Shown here piece after piece: positions 11,572 through 22,769 of a DNA stretch of 64,000 nucleotides. A program made the position numbers and the translations under genes. The notes beneath the pieces are model-generated. The model saw nothing but the letters and a program-made list of their open reading frames with translations, made no database searches and was not told the origin of the DNA. Within the stretch, counting starts at the first letter, position 1, and every line of letters starts with the position of its first letter. The stretch covers positions 1 to 64,000 of the forward strand of contig JAJTUP010000038.1 in the NCBI GenBank assembly GCA_021399435.1. The letters run 5' to 3'. Source of the stretch: Diaporthe sp. PMI_573. Its lineage: Eukaryota; Ascomycota; Sordariomycetes; Diaporthales; Diaporthaceae.

Positions 11572-12747
11572 AAAACTATTCTTAAGCGTCCTAATAGAGT
11601 CTTTAGGTACTTTACTGCTACCTGATATCTATTTGATCTACTAACCTTTAGAGTATTGACGGTTAAGAAAATTTATTATGCTAAGCCATGTAAAATACTG
11701 TACCCTGTAACAATAGGATAAAAGTTTTGATTTTACTCTTGGGTAAAAATCGCGGACTTGCTATCCGCAACTGCCTGATCACTGCCGTTCACCGCCAGTC
11801 ATAGTCAGGGGGGGCGGCCCTATTTACAGAATTGCAGGGCCCGCTTTTACCGTGAAGGATTCACGATACCCACCTGCGGAATCTGGGGTTTCTTTGAAGC
11901 AGTGTTCCATTGACCGACCGGCATTCCTTGGGAGGGATTCAAAAGCTTAACAGCTTGATGCCAGAAACGCTTGCTTTGCGTGTCTGGATAGCAGGTGGTC
12001 TTAATTTCAATTGGCCCAATTGCGAGAGGTTCCGAACTCGTATTGACCCTCGCTTGGCAGGGGGTCTTGTTGACGCACAGGATGCATCGTCAGAGATATA
12101 ATATTTCACATTCAGGAATGAGACTTGATGTGTTGTATGTGGCAGTAATACTTCAATTTGCCCAATTTGCCCCGTTTCAACACATTTGTAACCTGTTCTC
12201 TTGAGTAAGTAGTCGATGTATGGTATTTTTGAGACGGTCAAAGCGGCCACCGCATCATCCCAGGATCGCTGCACCAAGCCTGTGGAGTGACGCAAAGGCA
12301 CCCAGCCTGGCAGGATTCCAGGCTGAAAAGGATCGATGGAAATTGGCAAGCTTAGCTTGGCCACATAGATGATACTGCTGGAAGTGTGCACCCAATCTCT
12401 GCCGGCAATTCCAAGACGCTGCGGGGAGCAGCCGAGCAAAAGAGATCTTCGCGAGGCGCGGGACGAAGGATCGAGACCAGGGGGGGCTTTGCAACAGGGG
12501 TTTTAGGCAGACCAATTTCCACAGGTGTCATTCGAGCCCGGTGCCCAGGTGCTGGCAGAGTGGATTTCAGCTGAAGGCGATCCTTCAATGCAGAATGAAC
12601 ATTAGTTGAGGCTTGTCCGGAATTTTTCTTTTCTTACTTTTATTTGTCTTGGTCCATCTCAAACCTTTTTCTTTCATACTGACACGTCCGCCCGAGGACC
12701 ATAATTCTAAACTCTATAATTCTGATCATCGAGGGTGGAAACTGAGA

Positions 12748-14024
12748 ATGGAAAACACCAAGCCCGAGGCGCAGCAGAAGGCAGTGTCAGAGACCGACAT
12801 GACATCCGACTCGACATTACAGCAACAACAACAACCTCCAGCTGATATTTCACCTGGCGCCTTCCCCGCCCCATTACAGACAGGCTCGTCAGAAACACGC
12901 TCCCGGTCACGAACAGGAAGTAGCTCAACACCAAGGAGACCCGACGGTGAGACACAGCCAACAGAGCAATCAACACTCTCCTCATCCAGTCACGAGCGCA
13001 TGCCCTCGGTCAACTCACTACCCCCAAAAGAAGGCCACTTCGGCCTGGTATCAAGCAGCGGACAGCTGGTGTGCGAGTTCAGGCCACCGCCCGCAGGCGC
13101 AGTAGAAGCTCCAAAACCACCACCAAAAGTACCGGAGGGATATATCACCAGCGCTTCATTCGCAACATATTCACAGTCGAATTTAGGGGGTGAATCAGTA
13201 TCACCACCACCCCCGCAGGATACCGCCAACCAGCAGTCCGCCGCCCCCTCCCCCCCGACGGTCAGCACGCTAGAGCTGGTGATAGACCACAACAGTTACC
13301 CGGAGGCAGTAGACCGCAACAACTACCCAGAGGTATACATCCCAGAAGCACACCAACAAACACAGCCACAAGAATCAGAAGAGCCAGCCCCAAAACTCCC
13401 CACACGGCACGGCAGCCCACCGGCAGTGATACCGCGCAAGTCACTCCCCATGGACGGCAGCAACAACAACAGCACCGGCGAGTTCTACCCCTCGCCCCCC
13501 TTGGTCTCGTCCCCTCCCGCGCCGGCGTACTCTGGCCCCGCGGACTACCAGCGGATCGGGTACGCGGGGACCCTGGACATGTCGACGGCCGTGGCGACGG
13601 TGACGCCGCTGCACATGCTGGGGGACCAGCCGGACACGGTGGACTGCCCCTTTTGCATGCGGCGGGTCGAGACGAGGGTTAAGAAGAAGGCTTCTAGTCG
13701 GACGCAGTGAGTGTCTCCCCCCCCCCCCCTCCCAAAAAAAAAGAAATTATAGTTCGAATTGGACCGAAGGCTAACGGTGGATTTGAAAACAACAGCACGT
13801 GGGGAGCCATCCTCTTCTTCAGCACCCTCTTCGGCGTCGTGGCGCCCTACTGCTGCGACTGGTACGTCAACGTCGAGCACTACTGCAAGAACTGCAGCCG
13901 CAAGGTGGCGCATAAGAGGTTCGACAGCGACGAGACCGAGCCGCTGGGGACGAGGCCCGAGCACAGACAGGTGTCGTATTTCGAGCCGGCTGAGCAGCCG
14001 GCCAAGAAAAGGTTCCGGTCATAA
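12748..14024 (+). CDS. LITAF-like zinc-ribbon protein with a long disordered N-terminus
   Basis: Two exons, 12748-13706 and 13796-14024, joined by an intron with GTGAGT, a GGCTAACGG branch and a CAG acceptor; product about 395 residues. Residues 1-300 are low-complexity (Gln, Pro, Ser rich). The C-terminus carries the LITAF signature: CPFC pair, then T-W followed by a hydrophobic stretch (AILFFSTLFGVV), and a second CKNC pair. In this family the hydrophobic insert in the zinc ribbon anchors the protein to the cytosolic face of endosomal or plasma membranes. The ATG at 12748 is chosen because upstream in-frame sequence looks like leader. The tail ends in a basic KKRFR-type stretch. It is convergent with the Zn2Cys6 gene. 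The specific role is unknown. Confidence 0.8.
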
Positions 14025-14242
14025 GTCTGTCAGAAGGGAAAGAAAGGAAAGTGGGAGGGAATAAGGAGGGCAAGGATGGTGGTGGTGGTGGTGGGAATCA
14101 GCGATCACAAACCATCAGGACTGGTAGTGTATCGTTCGATGAAAAGTTTCGATTTCGCTACCAGGATACTTTTTTTGGAAGAGCTACATAGATCATGTAC
14201 ATTCTACATACAACATACAAATACCCGGGGCACAGATATATC

Positions 14243-16747
14243 TTAGTCACCACCATGCTCAAAGTCGAGCCACCCAAACTGCACGTCCTCGCTCAGGAGG
14301 TTCCTCATCTCGGCCTCGAACAGCTCGTTCGACATGGCGTCCGCGTCGGCGCCGGGGGCCTGGGCGGCGACAGCCTCGGCGGCGGCGCCGGCCCAGAACG
14401 ACGCGGCGGTGATGTCGTCCTGCCCCATGGTCGCCCCACTATCCAGTGACGCGGTGAGCCGCGGGTCGATGATAGACTCGTCGAGCGCAGCAGACGGTGT
14501 TGTCGCCTCCCTGAACGGATCCCGCAGCTGTGCGGCCTTCCTGTCCGACCGGGACGAGTACGCAGACCGCACCGACGTGCCGCACGACGTGGGCGGCGAG
14601 CCGCCGGAGGAGCTACCGCTCTGGCTGCCCCCTGACCCCGAGGCAGACGACACGTTGCTGCTGCTGCCACCGCCGACCGAGGAGGACGACGACGACGACA
14701 GCGGGCTCGCGATCTGCTGCAGGCCCTGCTGCCACCTCGTGCTGGTGGGCCACGCCCGGTGCAGGTCGCCAAGGACCTGCAGGCACCGCAGGGAGATGGC
14801 CTCGGCGTCGCCCGCCGCGCGCGGGCACAGCTGCGGGTACCGCCACAGGTACGAGGCCAGCGAGCCGCAGATGTAGACGCAGAAGACCAGGATGGCCGGG
14901 AAGCCCTCGCCGAGGGCGGCGCCGGGCCGCGCGGTGCTCGCGCGCAGGGCCGCAAAGGCGTCGATCTGCTCGTGCAGCTCTACCACGCCCGCGAACAGCT
15001 CGTCCGACATGGCGCGCCAGAACCCCTCGGGTGCGCCACCGCCGGCCGTCGTCGCCGTCGTCTTGCTGCTGTTGGTGGATGAGACTGCGTTGGTGTCTGG
15101 GCCACCGATGCTGCTGCTGCTGCTACTCCTGCCGTTGGCGCTCAGCAGGATCTCGTCGAGGTAGATGCGCCGCTCGACGATGTTGCTCACGCGCAGGACC
15201 ATGACCACGGCCAGGTAGGCCAGGTGCAGACCTTCAGAACGCCAGCCGCGCAGGTTCCAGGTCGACCAGCGGTGCCGCTCGGGCATCTCGGCCTCGAAGC
15301 GGCGCAGCTCCTGTGTCAGCTCCTGGTACTCACTGCCCGGCTCCCACGGTTCGGTGCCGTGCGTCTTGAGGTCGGATCGGCACGCGCGCCGTGCCACCTG
15401 GCCCCAGAGGTTGTGCGACTGGACCAGTGTTGCGAAGAGGCAGCGGTCAGGGGATCGTGCGGACTCGGGCTGGAGCTGGGCGGGGAGGGTTCCAGGGAGG
15501 ACAGACCTCGGGGTCGGGTTGACGCCAAAGGCAAAGTCGTGCTCATCGCAGGGGAGGCGGGCGGTGATATCCTCGAGGGGGAACGGAGCGGGTGAGCTGT
15601 AGCCGGCGTGGAGGTTCTCCTGGCTGTGGATCATCCAGAAGGTCCTGCGGGCCGACTCGGCGCGGATGACTTGTTCGGCAGGGGCGCCAGGCGGCAGGAG
15701 ATATGATTCCTCGCGGTGGAGCTTGAGGATGGAGGCCATCCGGACGGCGACGCCCATGTTGACGGAGCTGCGGTCCTTGTCGCCGTTGCCCCACTCGGCG
15801 ATGGCCAACAAGAAAAAGGCCTGGGTCCGCTCGAGCGAGGGCTCGTACATCTCGGAGGGGACCATCATCCTCGCCAGCCTGAGGAAGTTGTCGGTGGCCC
15901 GCTCGGAGCTGCCGTACTTCTGGACCAGGACGGGCGTGAACCTGGCTGAGATGCCGAGTATGCAGCTCAGCAGGAAGGGGCTGACTGCGCTGGCATTGCG
16001 GGAGATGGCCTCGATGAAGATGGCCTTGGGGAGGAAACCAAGCTGGAAGTAGGAGGTGACAAATGACCGGCAGCCGGCCACGATTTCTTCGTGGGATGGG
16101 AAATAGGGGCTCGACGACGATGAAGAAGACGGGCTCACAGACGACCCTTGGCGCCGGCGGCTCATGCTCGCGTATGTATTGGGGTTTGAGAAGCGTGGTG
16201 TGGTGGTGTTGAAAGAGGATGATGATGATGATGAGTGATGGTGACTTCCGGGGCCAAACGAGGCTGCCGAGCCCGGGCCGAAGATGGGGGCGTCGACGGG
16301 CATGGACAGTCCCGCGGGGAGTGGCTGTACAGCAGGAGCCGAAGCCGACAGGTTGTGGGAGGACGTCCCGTGCGAGGCGGATGACGAGGAGACACTCAGC
16401 CTATGAGCAGGTTGTCTCCGTCGGAAGTCCCTATCGACGTCCTTCTCGCCCCTCCTGGGAAACGAGCACTCCGAGGCAGCCTGGGGACCGGCAGAACGGC
16501 ATGCGTCGCAGGGCGGGTTGCTCTCCGGGCCGTGGAGACACTTTGTCCGTAACCTTCGGCACCGGCGACAGGCTACTGTTCCTCGGCGTCGGGGCGGCGG
16601 GGGCGTCTTATGGTTGTCTGCTGCTGAGCTCCTTGGAGGGGGAGGCGACTGGTGGGAGGGAGTAGGAGACGACAGGATGGGGTTTGCAACGCGTATGCTC
16701 CCGCCGCACAGCTCGGCGGATGACTCTCGCTCTCGCTCTGCCTTCAT
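14243..16747 (-). CDS. Zn2Cys6 fungal transcription factor
   Basis: Single-exon gene, 834 residues. A binuclear zinc cluster lies at residues 60-94 with six cysteines spaced CX2CX6CX9CX2CX10C and an Arg-rich loop between Cys3 and Cys4's side. A Ser-rich linker follows, then a fungal transcription-factor middle homology region (about 220-560, with AESARRTFWMI-type motif). Low-complexity Ser/Gly tracts and an acidic C-terminus (FGWLDFEHGGD), which could be an activation tail, complete it. It acts as a nuclear DNA-binding regulator; the target genes cannot be told. Strong GC bias creates long antisense open frames on the plus strand, which I regard as shadows. Start at the first Met. Confidence 0.88.
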   Translation of the reverse strand: MKAERERESSAELCGGSIRVANPILSSPTPSHQSPPPPRSSAADNHKTPPPPRRRGTVACRRCRRLRTKCLHGPESNPPCDACRSAGPQAASECSFPRRGEKDVDRDFRRRQPAHRLSVSSSSASHGTSSHNLSASAPAVQPLPAGLSMPVDAPIFGPGSAASFGPGSHHHSSSSSSSFNTTTPRFSNPNTYASMSRRRQGSSVSPSSSSSSSPYFPSHEEIVAGCRSFVTSYFQLGFLPKAIFIEAISRNASAVSPFLLSCILGISARFTPVLVQKYGSSERATDNFLRLARMMVPSEMYEPSLERTQAFFLLAIAEWGNGDKDRSSVNMGVAVRMASILKLHREESYLLPPGAPAEQVIRAESARRTFWMIHSQENLHAGYSSPAPFPLEDITARLPCDEHDFAFGVNPTPRSVLPGTLPAQLQPESARSPDRCLFATLVQSHNLWGQVARRACRSDLKTHGTEPWEPGSEYQELTQELRRFEAEMPERHRWSTWNLRGWRSEGLHLAYLAVVMVLRVSNIVERRIYLDEILLSANGRSSSSSSIGGPDTNAVSSTNSSKTTATTAGGGAPEGFWRAMSDELFAGVVELHEQIDAFAALRASTARPGAALGEGFPAILVFCVYICGSLASYLWRYPQLCPRAAGDAEAISLRCLQVLGDLHRAWPTSTRWQQGLQQIASPLSSSSSSSVGGGSSSNVSSASGSGGSQSGSSSGGSPPTSCGTSVRSAYSSRSDRKAAQLRDPFREATTPSAALDESIIDPRLTASLDSGATMGQDDITAASFWAGAAAEAVAAQAPGADADAMSNELFEAEMRNLLSEDVQFGWLDFEHGGD

Positions 16748-18445
16748 GACTGATGACTGGACTGAAGGTTTGGCCTTGGCTGGCTGACCTGACTGACTGG
16801 CTGGATTTCTGGCGGACTGACTCAGTGCTCAAGTGTCACGGGGACGAGGAGAGAGAGAGAGAGAGACAGTACTGAGAGAGGAATTACCAGCAGAGAGCAT
16901 CAGACGGAGAGAGACTGGGCTGGGGACACAAACGCAGCACGACACAATACACGACACGAGGGAGCACGACCACCGGGAGACTCTGGACTGGAGGACTCTG
17001 GGGTGAGGGAGGAGATCGTGACGAAGGAAAGGATGAGTGGATGAACGGATGGATGAATGAATAATGAATGGATTACCTCGAGAGTGGGCACATCATGGGG
17101 ATAAGAGTGACTCGAGCCCACTCACCTTCGCCCGCCTCCTCCTCGTCTCGCAGGCCTGGGCTGGCATGGCTCGCCTTTCTCGCCCGCAGGTCGGCATGAC
17201 ACCGGACCGGAAGTGGAAGTTTTGGGGTGATAGGCGGTCGCGCAGCAGTCGTGATAATGGGAAATGGGGGACCGTAACACGGATACAGCACCGTAGCGTG
17301 CGTGTGGAAGTTACACAGTATGTAGGGTGGACTCCATATTGCGGGGCCCAGCCGGGAAGGTTCATGCGGGCTTCAACGCCCTTTGAAGCCAAAGGCGACA
17401 CCAGGAGAGGACTGGGCAGCCCGGTCGCCCCACTGATTAACCACCCCCTCCCTCACTATCGGGATCTGCAACATGGGGGGACCAAGGACGTGCCCCCAAG
17501 AGTCCAAGACGACGCAGAAGCTTATCTGATAGAGGGAAAACTGCTCACGTAACCCCCTTCCTGACCGCCCTGATTCGCCAGGTCCAGTCCGATATGGGAG
17601 ATGGATAACGATACGCATCCTGCAACGACGGAGGGCGCCGGAGATAGCTGATGACTGGGAATAATGACACTGGCTGGCCCTGGCTGGCCCTGTCGCCTCG
17701 TAAGAGGGTCTGCAGGGTCTCTGCCAGTAACGACGCCGGTAAGGGGAGGGGGTTCTGCTGCACGAGTACTTTTAGTCTTGGGAGACTGGGACCAAGCAGA
17801 AATATGTGTAATATCGCCAATCCTTCTCGTCCTCTCCTCCACCTCCGTGATCGCTGTTGACACCATCTGGACCCTTAATGACACTGATTGGAACACCCCG
17901 CTCACACGTTACCCCAGACTCCACCCCGATATGGGCTACTTACGTACAATTATATCCCCTGCACTTGCCCCCCATGACGTTGACTGACTTGCTGATTTCC
18001 AATGTTCCAACAAACCTGCATGCCACACTGTTCTGTCAGACTGCCACTGCCCGGGCTGTCCTTGCCCAGGCTGCCAGGATGGTCAAAAACAGCGAAACCC
18101 AGGTGCCAGGCTCTCGGGGCGGGAAATTATTGTGGTTGGCAACTACCGGTTATGTCGGCTCTCGCTGCATTGTCCTGCCAGCGCCATGCGTGTGACTTGA
18201 CTAATGCAACCCTCCACTTCGGACAATTATCCGTGAGGTTGGTCGATCTCGGACAATGGAGACGACATGTCTTTGTGTGGTGCTTTGTGAGCCTTCTGAG
18301 ACACGGACTGAGAGATGACTTTGCTGCAGTGCTGTCTTTATAGAACAATTACACAGTCTAGGCTATACTAAATATCCACTTTTGAGGTCGATAACGATGC
18401 CTGGGTAGGCGGAGCAACTAATTGCCTTGCCTAGGTAGGTCTGTC
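16748..18445. other. Gene-free interval; promoter of the Zn2Cys6 gene
   Basis: About 1.7 kb without a supported gene. It includes a (GA)8 tract at 16851-16866 close to the Zn2Cys6 start, as is common in fungal 5' leaders. The remainder holds short unrelated frames and the 3' flank of the AlkB-like gene. Confidence 0.55.
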
Positions 18446-21054
18446 TCACTTCTTCGCCTTGGGCTTCTTCGCCTTGGGCTTCTTGGCCTTGGCCTTGGCC
18501 TTCCCCTTCTTCGCTCCAGCTGGCTTGCCCTCACCCTCATCATCGTCCTCGTCCTCGTCGCCGTCGCCGTCGCCCTCAGCCCTCCTCTTCCTTTCCCCAG
18601 CCCAAGAAGGCGTGAACGCCATATCGCGCTCCAACCGCTTGTCCAGCCGGTCCCACTGCTCATTCGTGCCCATGTCCTTCGTCACCCTTCGTAGCGTGAT
18701 GGCGAACCGCATCGGAGACTTGCAGTCCACGGCATGTTCCATATACCGCTGCGTGTTGGGACCCCACATGATCACCACGTCCCCGTGCTGGACCGCGAAA
18801 GAGACGAGGGTCCGCTTGGCGTACGTCCTCTTCTGGCGGAGGTCCGCCATGTGCGCGTCCATGTGCGCTTGGAGCTGGGCCGTCCACTCCGCCGGGGTGG
18901 TCTCCCCGCGCTCGAACGCGGCCTTCAGCTCCTTCCTGAAGGCCTCTTCTGTGCACCCTGTGGGGACGGGGTCGACCTGCCCGTCCTGGGGCTTAATCCA
19001 GGCGCTGTCCTTCTTGGTTCGGCCGTAGTCGAATTGCGGCTTGATGCAGAGTTTGAAGATGGCGCGTCCGCCTAGGGTCCAGGTGCCTGAATTATTCAAG
19101 GTCAGCTAACAAGATATCAAGGACGGAGTGCCAGAGATGCGCGAGGAAGATGCCATTCATGACAAGTCTTGCTTCTTGGGAGGGCTGAACTTAAATCTGA
19201 AAGAAACTTACCAATTACAGGACCCAGATTCTTCTCCCCATCATCATGGAAACTCATACCCATCTTCTTCGACAGGTACGCAGCGATATAAATCTCATTA
19301 AACTCCCACTCATCGCCGCCCTCGCCCCCAAAGTACTCCCACATATACCCATTCGCAGTCGCCAGCGCATCCTGCACGACCCTCGGCGCCCGGTCCAAAG
19401 GAATATCGCTCAGCGCAAAGGGGAGGTGGTACCGCTCGCCATAGTTCTCGACAAAGTGGTTCGTGAGGCTCAGGCCCCCGTTGGCCGAGACGGAGCGCCG
19501 GGCAAGGCCCAGGCGGCCCGACGCCGCGTCCACCTGGACCTGTCTGAAGAGGGCGTCGGCCATCGCGACGGCTAGGCTGCCCGGCTTTGGCCTGAAGATG
19601 GTCACGCGGCAGCCGCCCCCGAAGTCGAGCTCGTGGGCGACGTGGGAGACGAGGTCCACCGCGCCTCGGTAGCCGAGCAGCGTCTCGAGTGGCTTGTCGG
19701 CCTTGGTCTTCGTTGTTTTCTGCTGCTGCCGCTCGGCCTCGAGCAACTCTGGTGTCACCATCGGTGGCGGGGCGTGGAAGACGAAGGGTCTGACGTTGCC
19801 CTGTGCATCTCTGCAATCGGTATTCCGGCAGTGCCATCCGTGGTATTGGACACGCGAGTTTGCGAGTCCGCACTGCGGGCAGGAAATACCGGTAAGTAGA
19901 GCCTCGTTTCTTGCAGCGAGGTTCTGTGGTGTGACAGATGCTTGAAACCCCTTGGGATCGGGGTAGTTCTTTGCAATGAACTGGTCGAATGTCGGGTAAA
20001 GATTGGGATAGGTCTCCTCCAGTGGCCGTGGCGCCAAGGCGTCATCAAACCTGTCGAAACGCTCGCTCAAGAAGTCGTCGTTGTAGACGATGTTGTTTGG
20101 CTCGGTCTCGACGTTCTTGCCGTACACGCGGAACCACTTTGGGCACTGCTGGTTCAGGCACACGAAATGTGGCTCGAACAGCCTCACTGAGTACAGCCCG
20201 CAAGTGTGGCAGATTTCTTGGGCGGCCTTGGTCGTGAAGTCCCGCTCCTCCAAGACTGGGTGCGGCATTGAGGCGTGGGCGGCGTTTGCCCACCAGCTCC
20301 TCTCGCACAGGTCGACTTTTTCGAGTCTCACCATCCACACAGTTTTGGTCTCGCCCTTGGCGTTCATGACTGGCTTCGCCCACATGTAGGTGGGCATAAA
20401 CCAGCCGAGGGCGGCGCAGTCGATGCCCTCAGGGATTGAGCATGGAAAGGTAGTCAAGTTATTTTCGTCCGGCTTCGTGGCGTCTTTACTCACGGCAATG
20501 CCAACTGGGACGCGAAACTGTAGGTTGTGGCCCATCTCCCTCCTACGGTCGGCAATGTGCCTGTCCGTGTTTTCGATACCGTTGATGGAGGTGATTATCA
20601 CCTCCGAGTCAACGTACCGTCCGACGGGAGGGCAGCCGGCGATGTAGAGGCCGGTGCAGTATTTCATCTCCTTGCCGTCTGCGTCCCTGCCGTTTCTGGG
20701 GTCGCCAGCGTTTGTGCTCCAGAACCCGGTCTGCAAGCCGTGAAACCAAGTGGTTGAGCCTGCAAAGTCGGCTCGTCTCTGTGCAAAGTGCTTGGGTTTG
20801 CCAAAGGCCGTCCATGTTTCCATGCCCCTACGGATGATGGTTGCTGCGTGCGTGGCGTTCAAGTGGACACCAGGTCCGCTTGCACTGGTGGTGGCAGAGG
20901 ACTCATTGGTCTTTGTCAAGTATGTGTCAGTTGCTTTTCCTCTGATGTGCTCTTGAGTTGAAGGAGAAGGGGGGGAGGGGGTAATTTGGGTCCTTACCAA
21001 GGAAACAGTGGAAGGTTGGCTCCCCTGGTGGGAGGAAACGGACTTCTTTACCAT
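18446..21054 (-). CDS. AlkB-like 2-oxoglutarate/Fe(II) oxygenase with two cysteine clusters and a Lys-rich tail
   Basis: Exons 21054-19212 and 19086-18446 (intron with GTAAGT, branch GCTGACC, acceptor CAG); about 827 residues. The C-terminal third carries the Fe(II) ligands of the 2OG-oxygenase fold: H603 and D605 in SFHDDGE, H732 in YMEHAVD, then the 2OG-binding arginines in RFAITLRR. These enzymes oxidatively demethylate nucleic acids or modify proteins. N-terminal to this are two clusters with identical spacing, CX2C-X13-CX4C (Cys 282-304 and 392-414), probably zinc-binding. The tail is an acidic run followed by repeated KPKAKK units, which suggests nuclear or nucleic-acid binding. The ATG at 21054 has a good context (CACCATGG) and lies 72 bases from a TATA box. 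A possible extra in-frame intron at 20911-20997 (GTAAGG, CTGAC, CAAAG) would remove 29 residues. Confidence 0.82.
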
Positions 21055-21125
21055 GGTGCTCAGGCGGCGGGCAACAAAAGACAAGAAAAGGGGACAGACG
21101 GGGAAGATGGGGTCCAGAGGATGTG

Positions 21126-21133
21126 TTTATATA
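21126..21133 (-). promoter_or_regulatory. TATA box of the AlkB-like gene
   Basis: On the minus strand the sequence reads TATATAAA, about 72 bases before the ATG at 21054. This supports that start. Confidence 0.5.
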
Positions 21134-21146
21134 GGCAGTGCCACTT

Positions 21147-21216
21147 GAAGACAAGCTTGCGGAGGAGAGAAGATGAAGCTGGAAGACAAGCTCGCGGAGG
21201 AGAGAAGATGAAGCTG
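21147..21216. repeat. 35-bp tandem duplication upstream of the AlkB-like gene
   Basis: Two adjacent 35-base units (21147-21181 and 21182-21216) differ at one base. They lie just upstream of the TATA box and could duplicate a regulatory site. Near identity indicates a recent event. Confidence 0.9.
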
Positions 21217-22612
21217 GAAGTCTCTGGATTGACAGTCCCCTCGATGGATCAAAACCAAGAGCTGGCTCGAAGGCAGGTAGCGCTAGGTATTTGCTGGTCT
21301 TGCGATGCGCCCCCATCAACGCACGAGCCACCATCAACCAACCACCTTGTGAGCCTCCTGTGACAGACTTGGTCTTACGTCACTAGCACTTTGCAATGAA
21401 TGTCTCTCCCAGGGATCGGACGAAGACCAGTGATTAAGAATTGTACAGAAGCAGTCCAGAGCCCCAAACATGGGCAGCTTTCGATCCAGAACACTGGCCA
21501 TTGTCACCATTCTTGGACTGAGGGACTATGTGGAGAACCTTGGGATACGTTTTGAAAGTAATCCGTTAGGTATGAGGTTTCAAGCAATGGAGATACTCTA
21601 GATGCGTCGCCACAGGATGTCAAATATGCCTTGATGAGGTCTCAGTGTCTGAGGAAGATGGCAAACATTTGAATTGGGCCAACTCTCTGACTATGAGCTA
21701 TGAATCTTGTGCGCTATGCATTCTATTCATGTACAGAATCATTATGGTCTCTTATAGTACAGTAATTCAGGCAATGGGAGGAGTATACAGTCCACATTAT
21801 GGATCATTTGATCCAGCTTGGCATCATAGGCTGCAAGAGGTGCCAGTTGGATACACACCAAGCAGTCTGAACCAAAGATACTAGGTTATCTGGAACACGG
21901 ATGATGTTCCGAGCTTGTTAGACTTGTGTTAGTTGTAACAAATCTGTATTGCATCCATATTAGAAGATGAGAATAACCCGACTAGAATGCTAGAGGTTGG
22001 CACGAAGGCTGATTCTCATCATGGAGGAGTTGCGAGGGTTGTGTTCCAGTTTTCCCGGAAGAGCGGTGAAAATAGATAGATACTCAATATCTATAGTTTA
22101 GAGATAGAGAGATAGAGAGGGTATAAAAGGTAGGGTGGCCTTTTGCTTATTAAGAGAAGTACTTTAAAGTCTTGGGGGTGTATATACATACCATTAGGAC
22201 TGGGTGGGCAGATAGAGAAGAGCTGGGTGGGCCCACCTCGGCTGCTTGCCAGGGAGAGTGGCACTGACGATATCTCTTGATGCCAAGGCGACGGCGGGCT
22301 ACTGAGTACAACAACGGCGTGAAAATAAACCGACTGCTCACCATGCAGGTGTCGGTCTTGGAATATGCACGACTTATTATTCCAATCTTGGAAAGTTTCG
22401 TCTTCACTTTTCAACCTCTGCATCTTGTCCAACTAATGGATGAATGAGTGTCGGACAAATTACGTCAGTCTCGCAGCTCAGCTCGTCGCATCAGACCTGC
22501 ACATCCCCCTTCGGGAAATATTAGACGACACTATCGTTTGGGTTGCTGGTGCACTCACTTTACGGTCATTATCTTCCAGTAAAGAAGTATCTTGCTCAAT
22601 GGGCCTTTTCTG
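21217..22612. other. Gene-free AT-rich interval
   Basis: About 1.4 kb of AT-rich DNA between the two divergent genes. I see no supported coding sequence, RNA gene or clear repeat. Confidence 0.5.
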
Positions 22613-22620
22613 TATAAATA
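22613..22620 (+). promoter_or_regulatory. TATA box of the Hint-nuclease gene
   Basis: TATAAATA lies 150 bases before the ATG at 22770. It argues that the upstream in-frame ATG at 22440 is not the real start. Confidence 0.5.
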
Positions 22621-22769
22621 TTGAGGCATCGTCTGTGGAAACCGACACCGTCCTCGTTGCTGATGTGTGCATAGATGTGCCCGCTGAGGTTTCCCCATCA
22701 TCTGCTATTATCCACACCTGCTATACACATTGGTCCATCCCCCAATCCAACTTTTTGTTGATTTCAATC

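Larger units (their letters stand above)
10108..12747. other. Gene-free AT-rich interval with a large inverted repeat
   Basis: No convincing coding sequence is seen. The interval holds the 1.1-kb inverted repeat (10475-11571). From about 11660 to 12747 it is unstructured DNA plus the promoter and 5' leader of the LITAF-like gene. Confidence 0.6.

Noticed and set aside
14305..15204. Several long open frames on both strands across the Zn2Cys6 gene
   Set aside because: They are Arg/Pro-rich shadows of a GC-rich coding exon; the 834-residue frame has the zinc cluster and middle homology region.
22440..22769. N-terminal 110-residue extension of the Hint-nuclease frame
   Set aside because: A TATA box at 22613 lies inside it, the residues look unrelated, and the ATG at 22770 has a better context.
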